A program made the translations under genes and the position numbers. Of a DNA stretch of 64,000 nt, positions 49,001 through 60,639 are shown piece by piece. This DNA comes from Arachis hypogaea (lineage: Eukaryota; Streptophyta; Magnoliopsida; Fabales; Fabaceae), in the NCBI RefSeq assembly GCF_003086295.3, contig NC_092040.1:3844001-3908000 (forward strand), read 5' to 3'. Under the pieces are notes generated by a model that was not told where the DNA came from, ran no database searches, and worked only from the letters and a program-made list of their open reading frames with translations. Every line of letters begins with the position of its first letter. The stretch's first letter is position 1.

Positions 49001-52000
49001 TATTGTTGATTTTTTATTATCACCCTTAATTTATCAAAGCACATACATAAAATAGATAGTTTAAATATAACATATAACTTTTTTTTTGTCTTTTTGGTAT
49101 AAGGGATGTATACGGTGGAATTCCCAAAAAGAGGTCTACCACATGCTCACATTCTTTTGTGGTTAAGTGGAGACCATAAGATAACAACGACAACTCAAAT
49201 TGATCAATTAATATCTTCAGAGTTGCCAGATCCTGCTCAGCATCCAAAATTGTTTAGAGCTGTATCTACATATATGATTCATGGACCATGTGGTAGAGCA
49301 TTCTCAAAATCTCCCTGCATGAAAGATGGGTACTGCACCAAATATTATCCCAAGACATTCAGTAAAACCACAGTTATCGATGATAGTGGATACCCATCAT
49401 ATAGAAGACGAGACACAGGGGTGGTTACTGAGAAGAAGGGAGTCCATATGGATAATAGGAATGTGGTTCCATACAATGCATATCTACTGATGTCTTATCA
49501 AGCGCATGTTAATGTAGAGTACTGCAACAAGTCGAATGCTATCAAATATTTGGTCAAGTATGTGAATAAAGGTCCAGACAGGGTAGCAGTTGGAGTTACA
49601 AAGGAAGCTTCCAGTGGAGAGGATGCTCAGGTTATTGATGAGATCAAACAATTCTATGATTGCAGATATTTGTCTGCATGTGAGGCTGTGTGGAGAACCT
49701 TAGCGTATGATATTCATCAAAGGTGGCCTTCAGTGATGAGATTAACCTTTCATTTGCCTGGAGAGCAAAATATCATCTTTAAAGATGATGACGATCTTGA
49801 AGAAATCGTGGAAGAAGAGGAAGGAAAATGTACAATGTTCTTAGCATGGATGGAGGCCAATAAAAAATTTAAAGCAGGTCAAACTTTGACGTATGCTGAG
49901 TTTCCAAATCAATTTGTTTATGATAGAGAATCAAGGGTGTGGCATCCACGCAAAAGAGGTTATTCTATCGGGAGGTTAAATTATGTTCCACCGGGTACAG
50001 GTGATATTTATTATATGAGAATTTTGTTAGCTGTTCAGAGAGGTTGCACAACATATGAGTCTATTAGGACAGTTAATGGAATTACATATTCTAGCTTCCA
50101 AGATGCTTGCTATTCCATGGGACTACTGTGCGATGATAGGGAATTCATTGCAGCTATTAATGAGGTAGCTGAACTTGCATCTGGTCATCAATTGAGAAAA
50201 TTATTTGCGATGCTACTGATATCTAATAGCATTAGCAACCCAGAGCGTGTTTGGAATGCAACTTGGACATTATTGGCTAATGGAATACTATATGAGAGGA
50301 GAAAAGCTTTGAAAAACCAAGGTATTTTACTATGTCTTTTTTTATATATCAAGATTGTATTCTCTTATTATCTTTATTTTTATTAAGAATATTAATAATT
50401 TTATTTTAGAATTATTTATTAAATATTTCATAAAACCACTATGTGCTTTTTCTAGGACTAAGCATGACTGATGACGAATTGAAAAACCTCTGCCTTATTG
50501 AGATTGAGAAGATACTCAACAGCAATGCGAGATCTTTAAGAGACTATCAATCAATGCCATATCCTGAGATGTCTCATGTTCGCCTTTTTCAGAATAAGCT
50601 AATAGAGGAGGAGTTAGCATATGACACAAATGAGTTGACTCATACAAACTTATATACAGAACAAAAGATGACTCATGAGCAAAGGTTAGTATTTGATGAG
50701 ATACTCAATGCTGTTGTTACAGACTCTGGTGGTTTTTACTTCGTTTATGGGCATGGTGGGTGTGGTAAGACATTTATTTGGAATGGACTTTCTTCTGCTA
50801 TTCGGTCTAGAGGAAAAATTGTTTTAAATGTCGCATCCAGTGGAATTGCTTCTTTACTCCTACCTGGTGGCAGAACGGCTCATTCTAGATTTTCAATACC
50901 CATTACAATTACTGATGAATCTACTTGCAACATCAAGCATGGCAGTTTGAAGGCTGAGCTGCTCATCCAAAGTAGCTTAATAATTTGGGATGAAGCTCCA
51001 ATGCTCAATAAAATGTGCTTTGAAGCACTTGATCGGACGCTCAGGGATCTTATGTCAGTTACCGATCAACATAAGATACATCAACCATTTGGTGGTAAGG
51101 TTGTTGTTCTAGGAGGTGATTTCAGACAGATACTTCCGGTGATTCCGAAAGGAAGTAGACACGATATATTGGCATCCGCTATTAACTCATCCCATCTGTG
51201 GTCATTTTGTAAGGTTCTGAAATTGCATACGAATATGAGGCTTCTAATGTCTTCTTCGGATCAAGATGAAGGTGAAATGAAGAGATTTGCTAATTGGATA
51301 CTTGATGTTGGAAATGGAAATATTGGCTCTGTTGTTGGTGATGAATCAGAAGTTGAAATTCCAAATGATCTATTGATTACAACTACTGATGACCCTCTCT
51401 CTCATTTGGTAGACTTTGCATATCCAAATTTGTTGCAAAACATGTCAGATTACAGGTATTTTCAGAGTAGGGCAATTCTTGCACCCACGCTTGAGAGTGT
51501 CGAGAAGGTAAACGATTTTGTCTTGACAATCTTTCTAGGGATGGAAAAGGAGTATTTGAGCTCTGACACAACATGTCAAGCTGATGAGAATGAAGATGTA
51601 CAACAAGAGTGGTTCACACCAGAGTTCCTAAATGACATCAAATGTTCGGGACTACCCAATCACAAGTTGACTTTGAAGCCAGGAGTCGCTGTAATGCTAC
51701 TGCGAAACATAGACCAGACTTCAGGTTTATGCAACGGGACAAGATTAATAGTTAACGAACTTGGCAGCAACGTAATTGGAGCGACGGTAGTGACCAGTAG
51801 AAATATTGGAGATAAAGTGTACATTCCAAGAATGAACTTGATCCCTTCAGATTCAGGATTGCCATTTAAGTTCCAACGGAGACAATTTCCATTGACAGTA
51901 TGCTTTGCAATGACCATTAACAAGAGTCAGGGTCAATCATTATCACATGTAGGGCTTTATTTGTCAAAATCAGTGTTTACCCATTGACAACTTTATGTTG

Positions 52001-52116
52001 CTTTGTCAAGAGTTAAGAGTCGCAGTGGCCTCAGGGTTTTAATTCTAGATGAAGACGGCAATCCAAAGTCATCAACAACAAATGTCGTGTTCAAAGAGGT
52101 TTTTAATAATATTTAG
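46056..52116 (+). CDS. Helitron RepHel (HUH Rep plus PIF1 helicase), truncated by one stop
   Basis: In-phase exons: 46056..46130, 46276..46473, 46574..46657, 46835..47059, 47440..47878, 47985..48913, 49104..50321, 50456..51987 (frame continues to TAG 52114-52116). A zinc motif CRHCDAMMWYEE starts near 47471. Helitron_like_N spans the two exons after it. The Rep domain has the HUH motif in LPHAHILLW (His codons 49142-49144, 49148-49150) and the paired tyrosines YLVKY (49547-49561). PIF1 helicase follows with Walker A YGHGGCGKT (about 50743-50770) and Walker B DEAP (50989-51000). The frame is open for about 1566 codons, then TGA at 51985-51987 replaces Gly in TH-G-QLYVALSR. This removes 43 codons including helicase motif VI. 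Expected role is nicking and rolling-circle replication of the Helitron. The first exon is unresolved. Confidence 0.88.
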
Positions 52117-52585
52117 GTAAGAATAATATTATTTTTATTTTAATAGCATGTTATGATTTATACTTTTGTACAAATATTTACTATAGATATTACTAATTTA
52201 TCTATAACTCTTTTTTCAGATTTGAAATGAAATGTGTAACAAGGAGCACAACATCCTATGCCAATTGCTTTTCTAATGAAGTTAGTAAGATACTAGGTTA
52301 TCGATCGATAAATTTTTATTAGCTTTTTATACAAAATTTAGTGTAAAATTAACATGCTATTATTACAGTTATATATGTTCTTATTTTTTTCATGTCTCCC
52401 TCCTTATGGTTTAAGAATATTATAAACTTCAAACTTTTTTATTTATATTTTACTTTGAATAAAGATAAAACAACATATTTAACACGTTTATTATATAACT
52501 ACGATGATAGTGTTATACTAAATTTAAAAAAATATATAGTTATAAAATATTATTTTTAATTTAACTTATCAAATTTAAATATAAG
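52117..52585. other. Helitron 3' subterminal AT-rich region
   Basis: Non-coding sequence between the RepHel terminal stop and the 3' hairpin. No further motif seen. Confidence 0.5.
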
Positions 52586-52613
52586 CCCGTGCATCGCACG
52601 GGTTTAACACTAG
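52586..52613 (+). other. Helitron copy B 3' terminal hairpin and CTAG
   Basis: CCCGTGC (52586-52592), loop ATC, GCACGGG (52596-52602): a perfect 7-bp stem. An 11-nt stretch ends in CTAG at 52610-52613, and T follows. This is the canonical Helitron transposition terminator layout. Confidence 0.92.
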
Positions 52614-52764
52614 TTTAACTTATAAACCAGAAAAAACTTAAAACCAAGAAACCCATAAAGTAACAAAATAAAACACCATGCATGCATATTATTATACAAC
52701 TCAAGCATAATAATATAAATGTGATTAATTAACTTGACTAATCTTCCAAAAATTCTCATCATCA

Positions 52765-53042
52765 TCATGCCTTGTCTTCTTCATCGGCAGGCTTATTGAG
52801 ATCAAACCCTAAATCTTTTCCTTCATCACCGTTCCCTCCTTCACCACCACCGCCGGCTCCTCCAATTGGCTGGTTGAGATCAAATGCTCCGCCTTCTCCA
52901 ACTTGCCCGGCGGCGCCAGCACTTCCTCCTTCGCCAGAAGCGGCACTACTTCCTCCCTCCGCAGAGCCTAAACCACATAAAAAATAAAAAATAAAAAACA
53001 AAGACAACAAATCATTAGATCACACACCGTGAGAAATTAATC

Positions 53043-53102
<60 letters not shown>

Positions 53103-53643
53103 TTTGATCTTAATTTTCATAACAATATATACCCTGGGTGGTGGCACCACCAGTAGCAGCGGCGGCGGCGGCAGAGGACGTGAAAGTTGGTGGCTTGAAG
53201 AAGCCACGGTACTGGCGATCAGGGTGCTTCCTCATGTGTCCAAAAGCACCTTTCCAACTTGCAAAAGTTTTGTTACAAACTGGACATGTTGGTGTTCCAG
53301 TTGGAGGGTCCTTCACTTCCGATGCCTTTCTCTTTCTACTTGCACCACCTGCACCACTTCCACCGGAACCCGCTTCACCCAACACCACTCCCTCTCCACC
53401 AACACCAACCGCTATTGCCATAGCCGACCCGCCAATCCCTCCTTCTTCTTCTGCAGCCGAAGGCGGAGGAGGCGGCGGGCTTTCCCCGCTTTCGGAGAGT
53501 TCAGCCAGCACTTCTTCTGGTGTTTTCAGAATTACTGGTGGCTCTTCAACAGGGACATCTTGCGGCGACGGTGGTGGTGGTTGTTCGGTGGTGGAGGTTG
53601 AAGGAGAGGAGGAGGAGGAGGAGGAGGAAGCATTTTTGTCCAT
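52765..53643 (-). CDS. C2H2 zinc-finger repressor with two EAR motifs, paralog 2
   Basis: Exons complement(53133..53643) and complement(52765..52967) encode 237 aa; the intron is 165 bp, phase 1, at the homologous position to paralog 1. A C2H2 finger spans C120-X2-C123-X12-H136-X3-H140 (KTFASWKGAFGHMRKHPDR), followed by RGFFKPPTF. KRKASE lies at 104-109, with Ser- and Pro-rich low-complexity tracts before it. EAR motifs are FDLNQP (199-204) and FDLNKP (225-230). The start at 53643 (MDKNASS) aligns with paralog 1 (MEKNQS). The frame stays open further upstream, but those residues are not conserved. It is expected to act as a nuclear transcriptional repressor, as inferred from the EAR family. 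Confidence 0.92.
53046..53101. repeat. (TA)n microsatellite in zinc-finger 2 intron
   Basis: About 28 uninterrupted TA units occupy one third of the 165-bp intron. Length variation here is likely between accessions. Confidence 0.95.
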
Positions 53644-54316
53644 AATTGAACCAAGAAATGAGATGGAGTGTGAAGGAGAAGAAAGGGTGCATGAATGAAA
53701 ATGATTAATTACTGTTATGTATATATATACAGAGAAATACAGAATCAAGTTTAAGAGGGTGTGTGTGTGTTTAAGAGAACACGTAGCTTTGTGAAAGGAT
53801 GCGATGCCAATAAACACCTTTTCGAGACGCCGGAACAAGTTTAAATGTTTAGCGCCAACACACAAATTTTGGTGCCAAATTAATTAAAACTATTGTCTCT
53901 TCATTTCATTTCTACGTGTATTTCAAAAGTTAGTGAAGGAAATGGAAATCATAATAATGTCCAAATTATATTTCTTTGTTTGTAATAATAAAATGGACGA
54001 GGTATATATACAAAAGTTTAGTTTTGATATAATAATGCAAAACATACACATATGAAAGGAATAAAATCATATAGCTAATTGTAAATTTAGTTACATAAAT
54101 ACTAAGTCAAATATTATATTATATTATATTATATTGTTAGTATCTATTTATCACGGTTATTAAAAGAACATAATTTTACTAAAACAATAATTTTAATATA
54201 TAATTAATTTATGGAAAATGCATTAAAAATTAAAATAGTTCTAATAAATTAATCGAGTATATGAGTTGAATTCTAATACACTGTTATTATAGTAATTTTT
54301 TATAAGCATTTACCTA
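53644..54316. promoter_or_regulatory. Upstream region of zinc-finger gene 2
   Basis: A TATA candidate (TATATATAC in the complement at 53719-53730) lies about 80 bp before the ATG at 53643. Further out the sequence is AT-rich with a (TATTA)n-like run at 54112-54136. No gene is seen. Confidence 0.4.
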
Positions 54317-54325
54317 TATAATATA

Positions 54326-55469
54326 GGGTTAAATGCAATTTTGATTCTTAAAGTATAGGTTGAAAATTTTTTTTGTTTCTAACTTTTTTTGCATACAAAA
54401 TCGTCTCTAAAATTTAATTTGAATTTAAAATCATCCTTCAAATCAAAATATCATTCTCCTTTTTCATTAAAATACTCAGTTTCTATTCTTCTTTTTCTTC
54501 TTCTTCATCATAGCATCACCTGTTCTTCTTTTTTTTTCTTCAACTAAAATTTTAACAGTAACAACAGAATTTCAACTAACAAATATCAAAAAATTAAAAA
54601 TAGAATTTTAACTAGCAAAATATCAAAAACAGAAGAATGAAATCAAAATCAAAAACAGAAAAAACAGAAGTAAAAGAATAATAAAATTAATCAGAATGAA
54701 ATCAGAATCAACAACAATGTGATTAACAAAATTAATAAATTAACAAATCTAACAATGCAATTAATAAAAAAAAAACAGAAGCAGAATTGGTAGAGTTGCA
54801 GTGGCAGTGTTGGCCGCTAGTGGTGGAGGTAGAACAGGGGCTGTCTTCTATGTCTGGTTCAGCGATAGAGAAGCTAATGAAGATGATGGTGACGTCGCCA
54901 GCAGTTTGTTGGAGAAAAGAGGCCGGCTTCAGTGGTCTCTGTTCAGTGAAAAAACTGAGGGCGAGCAAGGGTGAATGGCTAGGTTGGACAGGAACAAAGG
55001 AGGGAGACGTTACGACGACTTGAGTATCGACAGCAACACTAGGAATCCGTGATTTTGGGTTCGCAGAGAGGGGGACAGAGAACTCACCGCGATAGAGCTA
55101 GCGCGAAAGGGAGAAGAGGGAGGTGGGTAAGGAGACATGCGGAGGCACTGTGGTGGGAAAAGGAGAAGAAGAATGGCGTCGATTCCCCCTCCTTCTCTTC
55201 CCTCCGCCCGCTTCCCGGGCCACTCTTCTTCTTCCCTCCCCTCTCTCGTGATTTCCTTTTCTCTCTCTCATCTATTTCTTTCTCTTTTTTTCTTTTTTTT
55301 TTATTTTATAGTTTTTTGGTTAAGAATATTTTGGTAATAAAATTTAAAATTTAGATAAAAAGAACAATTTAAAAATTAAGTTAAACCTTATAGATGATTT
55401 TGTATATAAAAAAGGTTAAAATAAAAAAAAATTGACTTATACCTTAAGAATCAAAATCATACTTAACCC
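54326..55469. mobile_element. 1144-bp Mutator-type element
   Basis: The ends GGGTTAAATGCAATTTTGAT and GGGTTAAGTATGATTTTGAT are inverted, and the match continues through TTCTTAAAGTATA. The 9-bp flanks TATAATATA (54317-54325) and TATTATATA (55470-55478) differ at one base. The interior is GC-richer (54780-55230) with only low-complexity frames, so it may be captured host sequence. No transposase. Confidence 0.82.
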
Positions 55470-55602
55470 TATTATATATGTTATATTATGTTTATACCCC
55501 TTTTAAAATACGAAAAGTATGATACTTATTATTAACCCTATTATATATGTTATATTATGTTTATATCCCTTTTAAAATAGGAAAAGTATGATACTTATTA
55601 TT
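55465..55602. repeat. Tandem duplication, about 69-bp unit, two copies
   Basis: AACCCTATTATATATGTTAT...GATACTTATTATT occurs twice in succession, at about 55465 and 55534, with two or three differences. The unit includes the last bases of the transposon at 54326-55469 (AACCC), so the duplication postdates that insertion. Confidence 0.85.
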
Positions 55603-55698
55603 AATGTAATAACATATAATTTAATATTTTATATAAAATATTATACATATACACCGCTAATATATGAAAATTAAGTTCGAGATCATAAATATTTTTTA

Positions 55699-56229
55699 GA
55701 GTAAAGTATCGTTTTTGTCCCCAACGTTTGGGGTAAATCCTATTTGTGTCTCTAATGTTTAAATCGTCCTATTTGTATCCCTAACATTTGTAAAAGTGAT
55801 TCAATGTTATCCTGCCGTCAATTACACATCATGAACGCTTTAGTTTGAGTTTTAAAAATCTCTTCTTGAAATTAGAATACAAATGTCTTGTATAGAATCG
55901 ATGATCCACTCCGAAAAATAGCTCATCAAAAGTTGAAATTAATTTCTACAACATTTACATAATTCACTTTTCTAGTGACATAATTGAATCTAAACATAAA
56001 TAGTGGTTATAATATTAAAATCGAACACATCTAAGTGAGACCTAATTGAGAATGAATACATCCAAGTGAGAATAATTGAAAAATATAATCTGATTTGTTA
56101 GTATAATTGATAATAGGATAACATTGAATCACTTTTATAAACATTAGGGATATAAATATGACGATTTAAACGTTAGGGACACAAATAGGACTTACCCCAA
56201 ACGTTGGGGACAAAAACGACACTTTACTC
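55699..56229. mobile_element. 531-bp Mutator-type MITE
   Basis: The ends GAGTAAAGTATCGTTTTTGT and GAGTAAAGTGTCGTTTTTGT are inverted and extend about 60 bp (CCCCAACGTTTGGGGTAA). The 9-bp duplication TATTTTTTA (55690-55698 and 56230-56238) is perfect. Confidence 0.9.
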
Positions 56230-56375
56230 TATTTTTTATCAATCTATTTTTTAGCTTGAATAACATTTACACCATGTGTAATAAATAATAAACTAACAAT
56301 ATCTCAAACTTTTAAAGTGTGTAGCTCCTTTCTTAATTTTATTTTAGAAAAATAAAAAAGATTTTTGAAAGGCAT

Positions 56376-56760
56376 CATTACAAAAAAGGCGCTCATTTAT
56401 AGGATTTTTTTAAGTTTTGCAACGATTTTTAAACCCTACAAGTTACATTACGACGATTTTATTAACTGACGGAATTAGGTGTCCTGAAGTTTAATTACCG
56501 AAATTTTTAAAAAAGCGACACTATTTCAAATTTAAATTATGACGGTTTTTTACCTTCTGTAATTTATGATGGTTTTTAGTATATTGCGTCAGGTTTCTAA
56601 AGGCATACAACTACACTGTTTTGCAGCGATTTTGATTGAGGTTGTGGGGTTTTTAAATCCCTGTAAATTACTTAGACTGAAAACTATTTTTCTATTTGTC
56701 GGAGATGTAAACTGCCTAAATTTAAAAATTATTGCACAAATAAAACTGCCATAATATTTT
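56376..56760 (-). mobile_element. CACTA terminal region (remnant)
   Basis: CATTACAAAAAAGG at 56376 looks like a one-base variant of the CACTACAAAAAA terminus. It is followed by subterminal repeats of CGAT/GACGGTTTTT-like words (for example 56431, 56541, 56628). With the minus-strand transposase relic at 60640-61125, this would be the 3' end of a CACTA element. The opposite terminus was not found. Confidence 0.45.
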
Positions 56761-56880
56761 TATTATGTATATATGTAAACTCTGAACAATTAGTAACTAA
56801 CTAACTAATAAATTAATTATTAATCAAAGTAATTATAAAATGAGATTAGATAGTATAATGTGATAGAAAAAATTAAAACT

Positions 56881-59800
56881 AGACTTTTGACACAAATTTT
56901 AAAGAATTTGATCCAAAATTAGACCGAACGAACTGAACTGGGCCCAAAACGAGCCCAAGACCCAATTCAACCCAATAACCCTTATGAAGACAGCTTCCCC
57001 TTCCTCCCTTCTCATCATTCACGCTGCAAAACATTAGGAGAGGAAGGAAGAGAGCTCTCAAATCCTAGCTTCAATTCAAACCACCATAACTCTCCACTCT
57101 GAGCTCCGATCGCCGCACCGTTTGCGGCCACGCGATCATCGCGTCGAGCTTTACGATTCTACTAGAAAAATTTTATAGGTAATGCGCTCTATCACCTCAG
57201 CCTCTCTACTCCTCAATTTTTTGACATTTAAAAGAATCCAAGTTGAGAATTAGTTGATTTTAGTTCTGTAGGTTCAATTTAGCTCGTGAATCTTGTTGGA
57301 CTTAGCTCTCTTGGTCTGTGAATACAGTGAGGTCTCTAACCCTGACCAAATTCGGTTCTAGTATGTTAAATTGTAAATTTTGAGTATGTATGGTGATATA
57401 TGTGAAATTAGGTGTATATATGTATATGTTGGAGCTTGAATTGTGAGCTTTAGAACTTGGTGGAGGTTGGGTATTCAAGCTTTGATAATTTTGGGGCTAG
57501 AGGGGTGTGTTGGTTGGAGTTTCACCTTAGACAATACGCGGAAATCGGCCAAAGTTTGGTTTAGATTTTGCGTATTTAATATGTAATGTTCTGTGAAAAC
57601 TTAGACTAGGTGACCATATATAGGATAAGAATGAATATATGTGTATGCTGTATGGTTTAGTGCCTTGATGATAATTGTGAATTAGGTTGAGGGTTGACTA
57701 TGATTGGATATTGGGCATGAAAAATGGAGTGCTAAATGATGCTATGAGGATAATTGCCATGTTGATAATAATGAATTTGTATGGGCATTGATTTACTGAT
57801 GTTTTTATTGATATAAGTGTGAAGTTCATGTACTAGAGTTGTTTAAATTGGAGTATAATTGAGTGGAGGAAGGATGGGAAGTGATATGCTATGATGTTGC
57901 TTGAGTTGGTGCTGAATTTAGGCATGATAGATTGATTTTTGAAGGTTGGCTTGATAAAAATTTGAGGTTTTAGATTTTTGTAAAAATTGGATTTTTTGAC
58001 AAACTTCAGCGAGTCATAACTTGGCTTTCGAACCCCCAAATAGTTTCAAACTTGTTTTATGTAAAAATTTGGTCCGTAAAATTTACGCTGTTCGAAGAAC
58101 GGATGAAAAATATTTTGAAACGAAAAAGTTGTACAAATCGGAAGTTTGAGGTTTTAAATTAAATTCTGCAGCTTTTTAACTTAGCCAAAATTTTACCCAA
58201 AATCCCACCTATGCATACGCATACCCTCTCATACGCATGTGGTAGCTACTGCCTCACGTACATACGTACGCGAAATGGGCCAATATGCACGCTCACGCGT
58301 ACGCGTTACCTGGGCAAAATTGCTCTTATGCGTACGCATACATATGACATGCGTACGCATACCCCTGTTTTTCAGCAAATGGATATTTTGTGTTTTCAAG
58401 CCAGTTTAACCTCCTAAACCTCTGTTTTTTACATTGTTAGTTCTAAATTTAGATAGAAAGCTTAGTAATAAAAAGAGAGTTGGGGAATAAAGGTAACTTG
58501 AAAATGAAGTAAAGGTTAGAAGTGATGAGATTAGACTATGGAAATCAAGGTTACTTGGAAGAGAAGAAAGGTTTGGAAGGATAAGTTGGTGTTGGAAAAG
58601 TGTAGAATTTGTGATGATGTATGATTAATGAATTGAGAATGACGAATATGTATAATGATTTCGAAATCGAAATTGTTTAAGCTTGACCTGGCAAGGTTCG
58701 TGGTGGTTTACCGCTTGCCTAGTGTCGAGAAGTATGTGAGGTTCGTGGTGGTGTACCGCCGACATGTTTTTGAAAGGGACTGGTGTGGGGTTCGTGATAA
58801 TTTACCGCCCACATATTTTTTTTTAAAAAGTGAATGCTTTGTGGGGTTCGTGGTGGTTTACTACCCACATGTGTGTGTTGTTTTTCCAATTGAAGATCTT
58901 GTGAGGTACACCTCGCAATGGTGGGGTTCGTGGTGGTATACCGCCCGCCAGGTGGGGTTCGTGGTGGTGTACCGCCGATCGATTTTCGAGAGGACGATAT
59001 CCGGGTTAGCTGTCGGATATGTCGGGTTCTGGAAAAGTAACCAACATGTGAGCTCACGGCCAGTAGGACAGACATTCATCATATGTATTTTTGTTTGTTT
59101 GTTTGCTATGCCTTATTTGGGATTGCCTAACTGAATATATTATGATAATTGTGATAATTGCTACTTGTATTACTTGTCTCCTACCTGTGCTTGCAATTTC
59201 TTGTTTGGCTGTCTTTGCAAACTCATTGGAGATAGAGGAACAGAGGAAAGGTGGACAGGTTGAGTGTTAAGATAAAGTTTAAGTTGAGTTTTGAATTCCC
59301 TAGACACCTACCCCTTTTATGATTTCTGTTTAGTAATTTTAAGCTTTATAATCTGAGTGTCAGCGTTCTAGGATTGCCTCTAACATTCCCAGGATCTTAT
59401 ATATTATGTGCGTGGCACCTTAACTATGCTGAGAACCTCTAGTTCTCACCGCATACTGTGTTGTTGTTTTTAGATGCAGGTCGAGAGGCTCCTCGCTAGA
59501 CGTCTGGACTTCTGAAGTGGAGTAGTCTCTGGGTTTTATTTTGATGTACAGTTTTATATATATGTACTTAACTTTCTCTCCGAATAACTTGTTTATTTTG
59601 TTCCTCTTAGAGGTTTAAGGAGAGTTGGGGTTTTAGCTATGTATTTTGGGGTTTTTGGGATGTGTATTTATGCATAAAAATATTCTCCGGCCAGCCTTCG
59701 CTTCGCATGCTGAGTTAGGAGCTTGTTATTTTGTATCTTTGATCCTCTATTCCTAATTTTGTTATCTTTCACTTGTTAACTACAGCTTTCTTGGCACACA

Positions 59801-59986
59801 AGTTATCTCGTTCCTGAGCGTTGTGCTTTTATTTTCGCAATTTTTGTTTTACCTATTTTTCAAGACTTCTAGTTTATTATATTCTTTTCACTATTATTAT
59901 TTAAATATTTTATTTTAGAGATTGTAATACCACACCACCTCTGTTTTATGACTTAAACGTAAAGCTCTGTGTGGTGGGGTGTTACA
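56881..59986. mobile_element. LTR-like non-coding retroelement block
   Basis: The 3' margin is an inverted repeat GTAATACCACACCACC...GGTGGGGTGTTAC (59924-59985). Its complement, TGTAACACCCCACCACACAG, resembles the start of a common legume LTR, from memory. The block includes a CpG-rich GCGTACGC-like palindrome run (58200-58365) like that in solo LTR 2, and the GTTCGTGGTGG array. No coding domain and no TSD were found; the 5' limit is arbitrary. Confidence 0.45.
58697..58977. repeat. Irregular GTTCGTGGTGGTNTACCGC array, six copies
   Basis: Copies begin at about 58697, 58742, 58790, 58845, 58926 and 58957. Spacing is irregular, from 31 to 81 bp, with short inverted CCGCCCACAT/ATGTG flanks. The long open frame across it is a by-product of the repeat and not a credible protein. 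Confidence 0.8.
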
Positions 59987-60639
59987 ATTTATTTAAAATA
60001 TAAATATAATTTTAATACTAATAAAATTATTTAAAATATAAATATAATTCATAATTCATTGTAATAAATAATGATTTCTTTATATTATAATAAAATGCAT
60101 AATATCGTAATCAACATTATCTTCATATATCTAATCCTAAAAATTAAACATGTTAAAATTCAATAAATTCACAGCTACCACTAATAAATTCACTACTTGA
60201 ATACGTTTGTTTAGTAAATAAAATACAACATAATACCCAAACAAAATGTGAAAGAATTAACAATTAATTAGTCTTTAAAGCAACACTAAACAATGCGTTT
60301 ACGATTTTTATTGCTTTCGCCTGATAATGTTCTTTCTATTGTTGGTGTAATAGGATCATTTTCACCATCATTAGTCTAAAATAAATTAAAAACAAAAAAT
60401 GTCAACATAACAACGGCCAACATCTATAGCACTATAAAAATAATTCAAAGAAAAAAAATTTAAAAAAAAAAGCATTAACTTATTCAAGTGTCAAAAATTT
60501 GAACAATGAATTAATAAGATGTGTGAGTGAGGTTAGAGTATACGAGACTATCAATGCTAGAATAGTAGCTTAATATAATAGTTATCATTTAAGATAAAAT
60601 TCAAAATAAGGATTGCAACATAAATTCAGGAAGAGGAAG
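59987..60639. other. AT-rich segment, no gene seen
   Basis: It includes a short duplication ('aatttaaaatataaatata' type) just after the LTR-like block. It may be 3' sequence of the CACTA relic. Nothing else is recognisable. Confidence 0.35.

Larger units (their letters stand above)
40282..52613 (+). mobile_element. Helitron copy B, near-complete autonomous-type element (12.3 kb)
   Basis: The 5' end is TCTTTATAGTAATACAAATA at 40282, preceded by A. The 3' end is a hairpin plus CTAG at 52610-52613, followed by T, so the element sits between host A and T as Helitrons do. There is no TIR and no TSD. It carries an RPA-like gene (41032-44004) and a RepHel gene (46056-52116), both forward, the classic content of an autonomous plant Helitron. 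Each gene has one premature stop, so this copy itself is probably not self-mobile. It lies between two zinc-finger paralogs, with its 3' end 151 bp from the stop codon of paralog 2. Confidence 0.85.

Noticed and set aside
53046..53101. TA run as a TATA promoter or replication origin
   Set aside because: It lies in the short intron of zinc-finger gene 2 and is a simple microsatellite.
53104..53698. Long plus-strand open frames opposite zinc-finger gene 2
   Set aside because: They are antisense shadows of a conserved minus-strand gene with clear C2H2 and EAR motifs; the translations are low-complexity.
58690..58980. CRISPR-like spaced repeats
   Set aside because: Repeat spacing is irregular, there are no cas genes, and the genome is eukaryotic.
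58655..59134. 159-codon open frame
   Set aside because: It is produced by the GTTCGTGGTGG repeats (FVVVYR repeated) in a non-coding LTR-like block; no conserved domain.
56881..59986. Complete LTR retrotransposon
   Set aside because: No gag/pol domains, no second LTR and no matching 5-bp duplication could be found; kept only as an LTR-like block.
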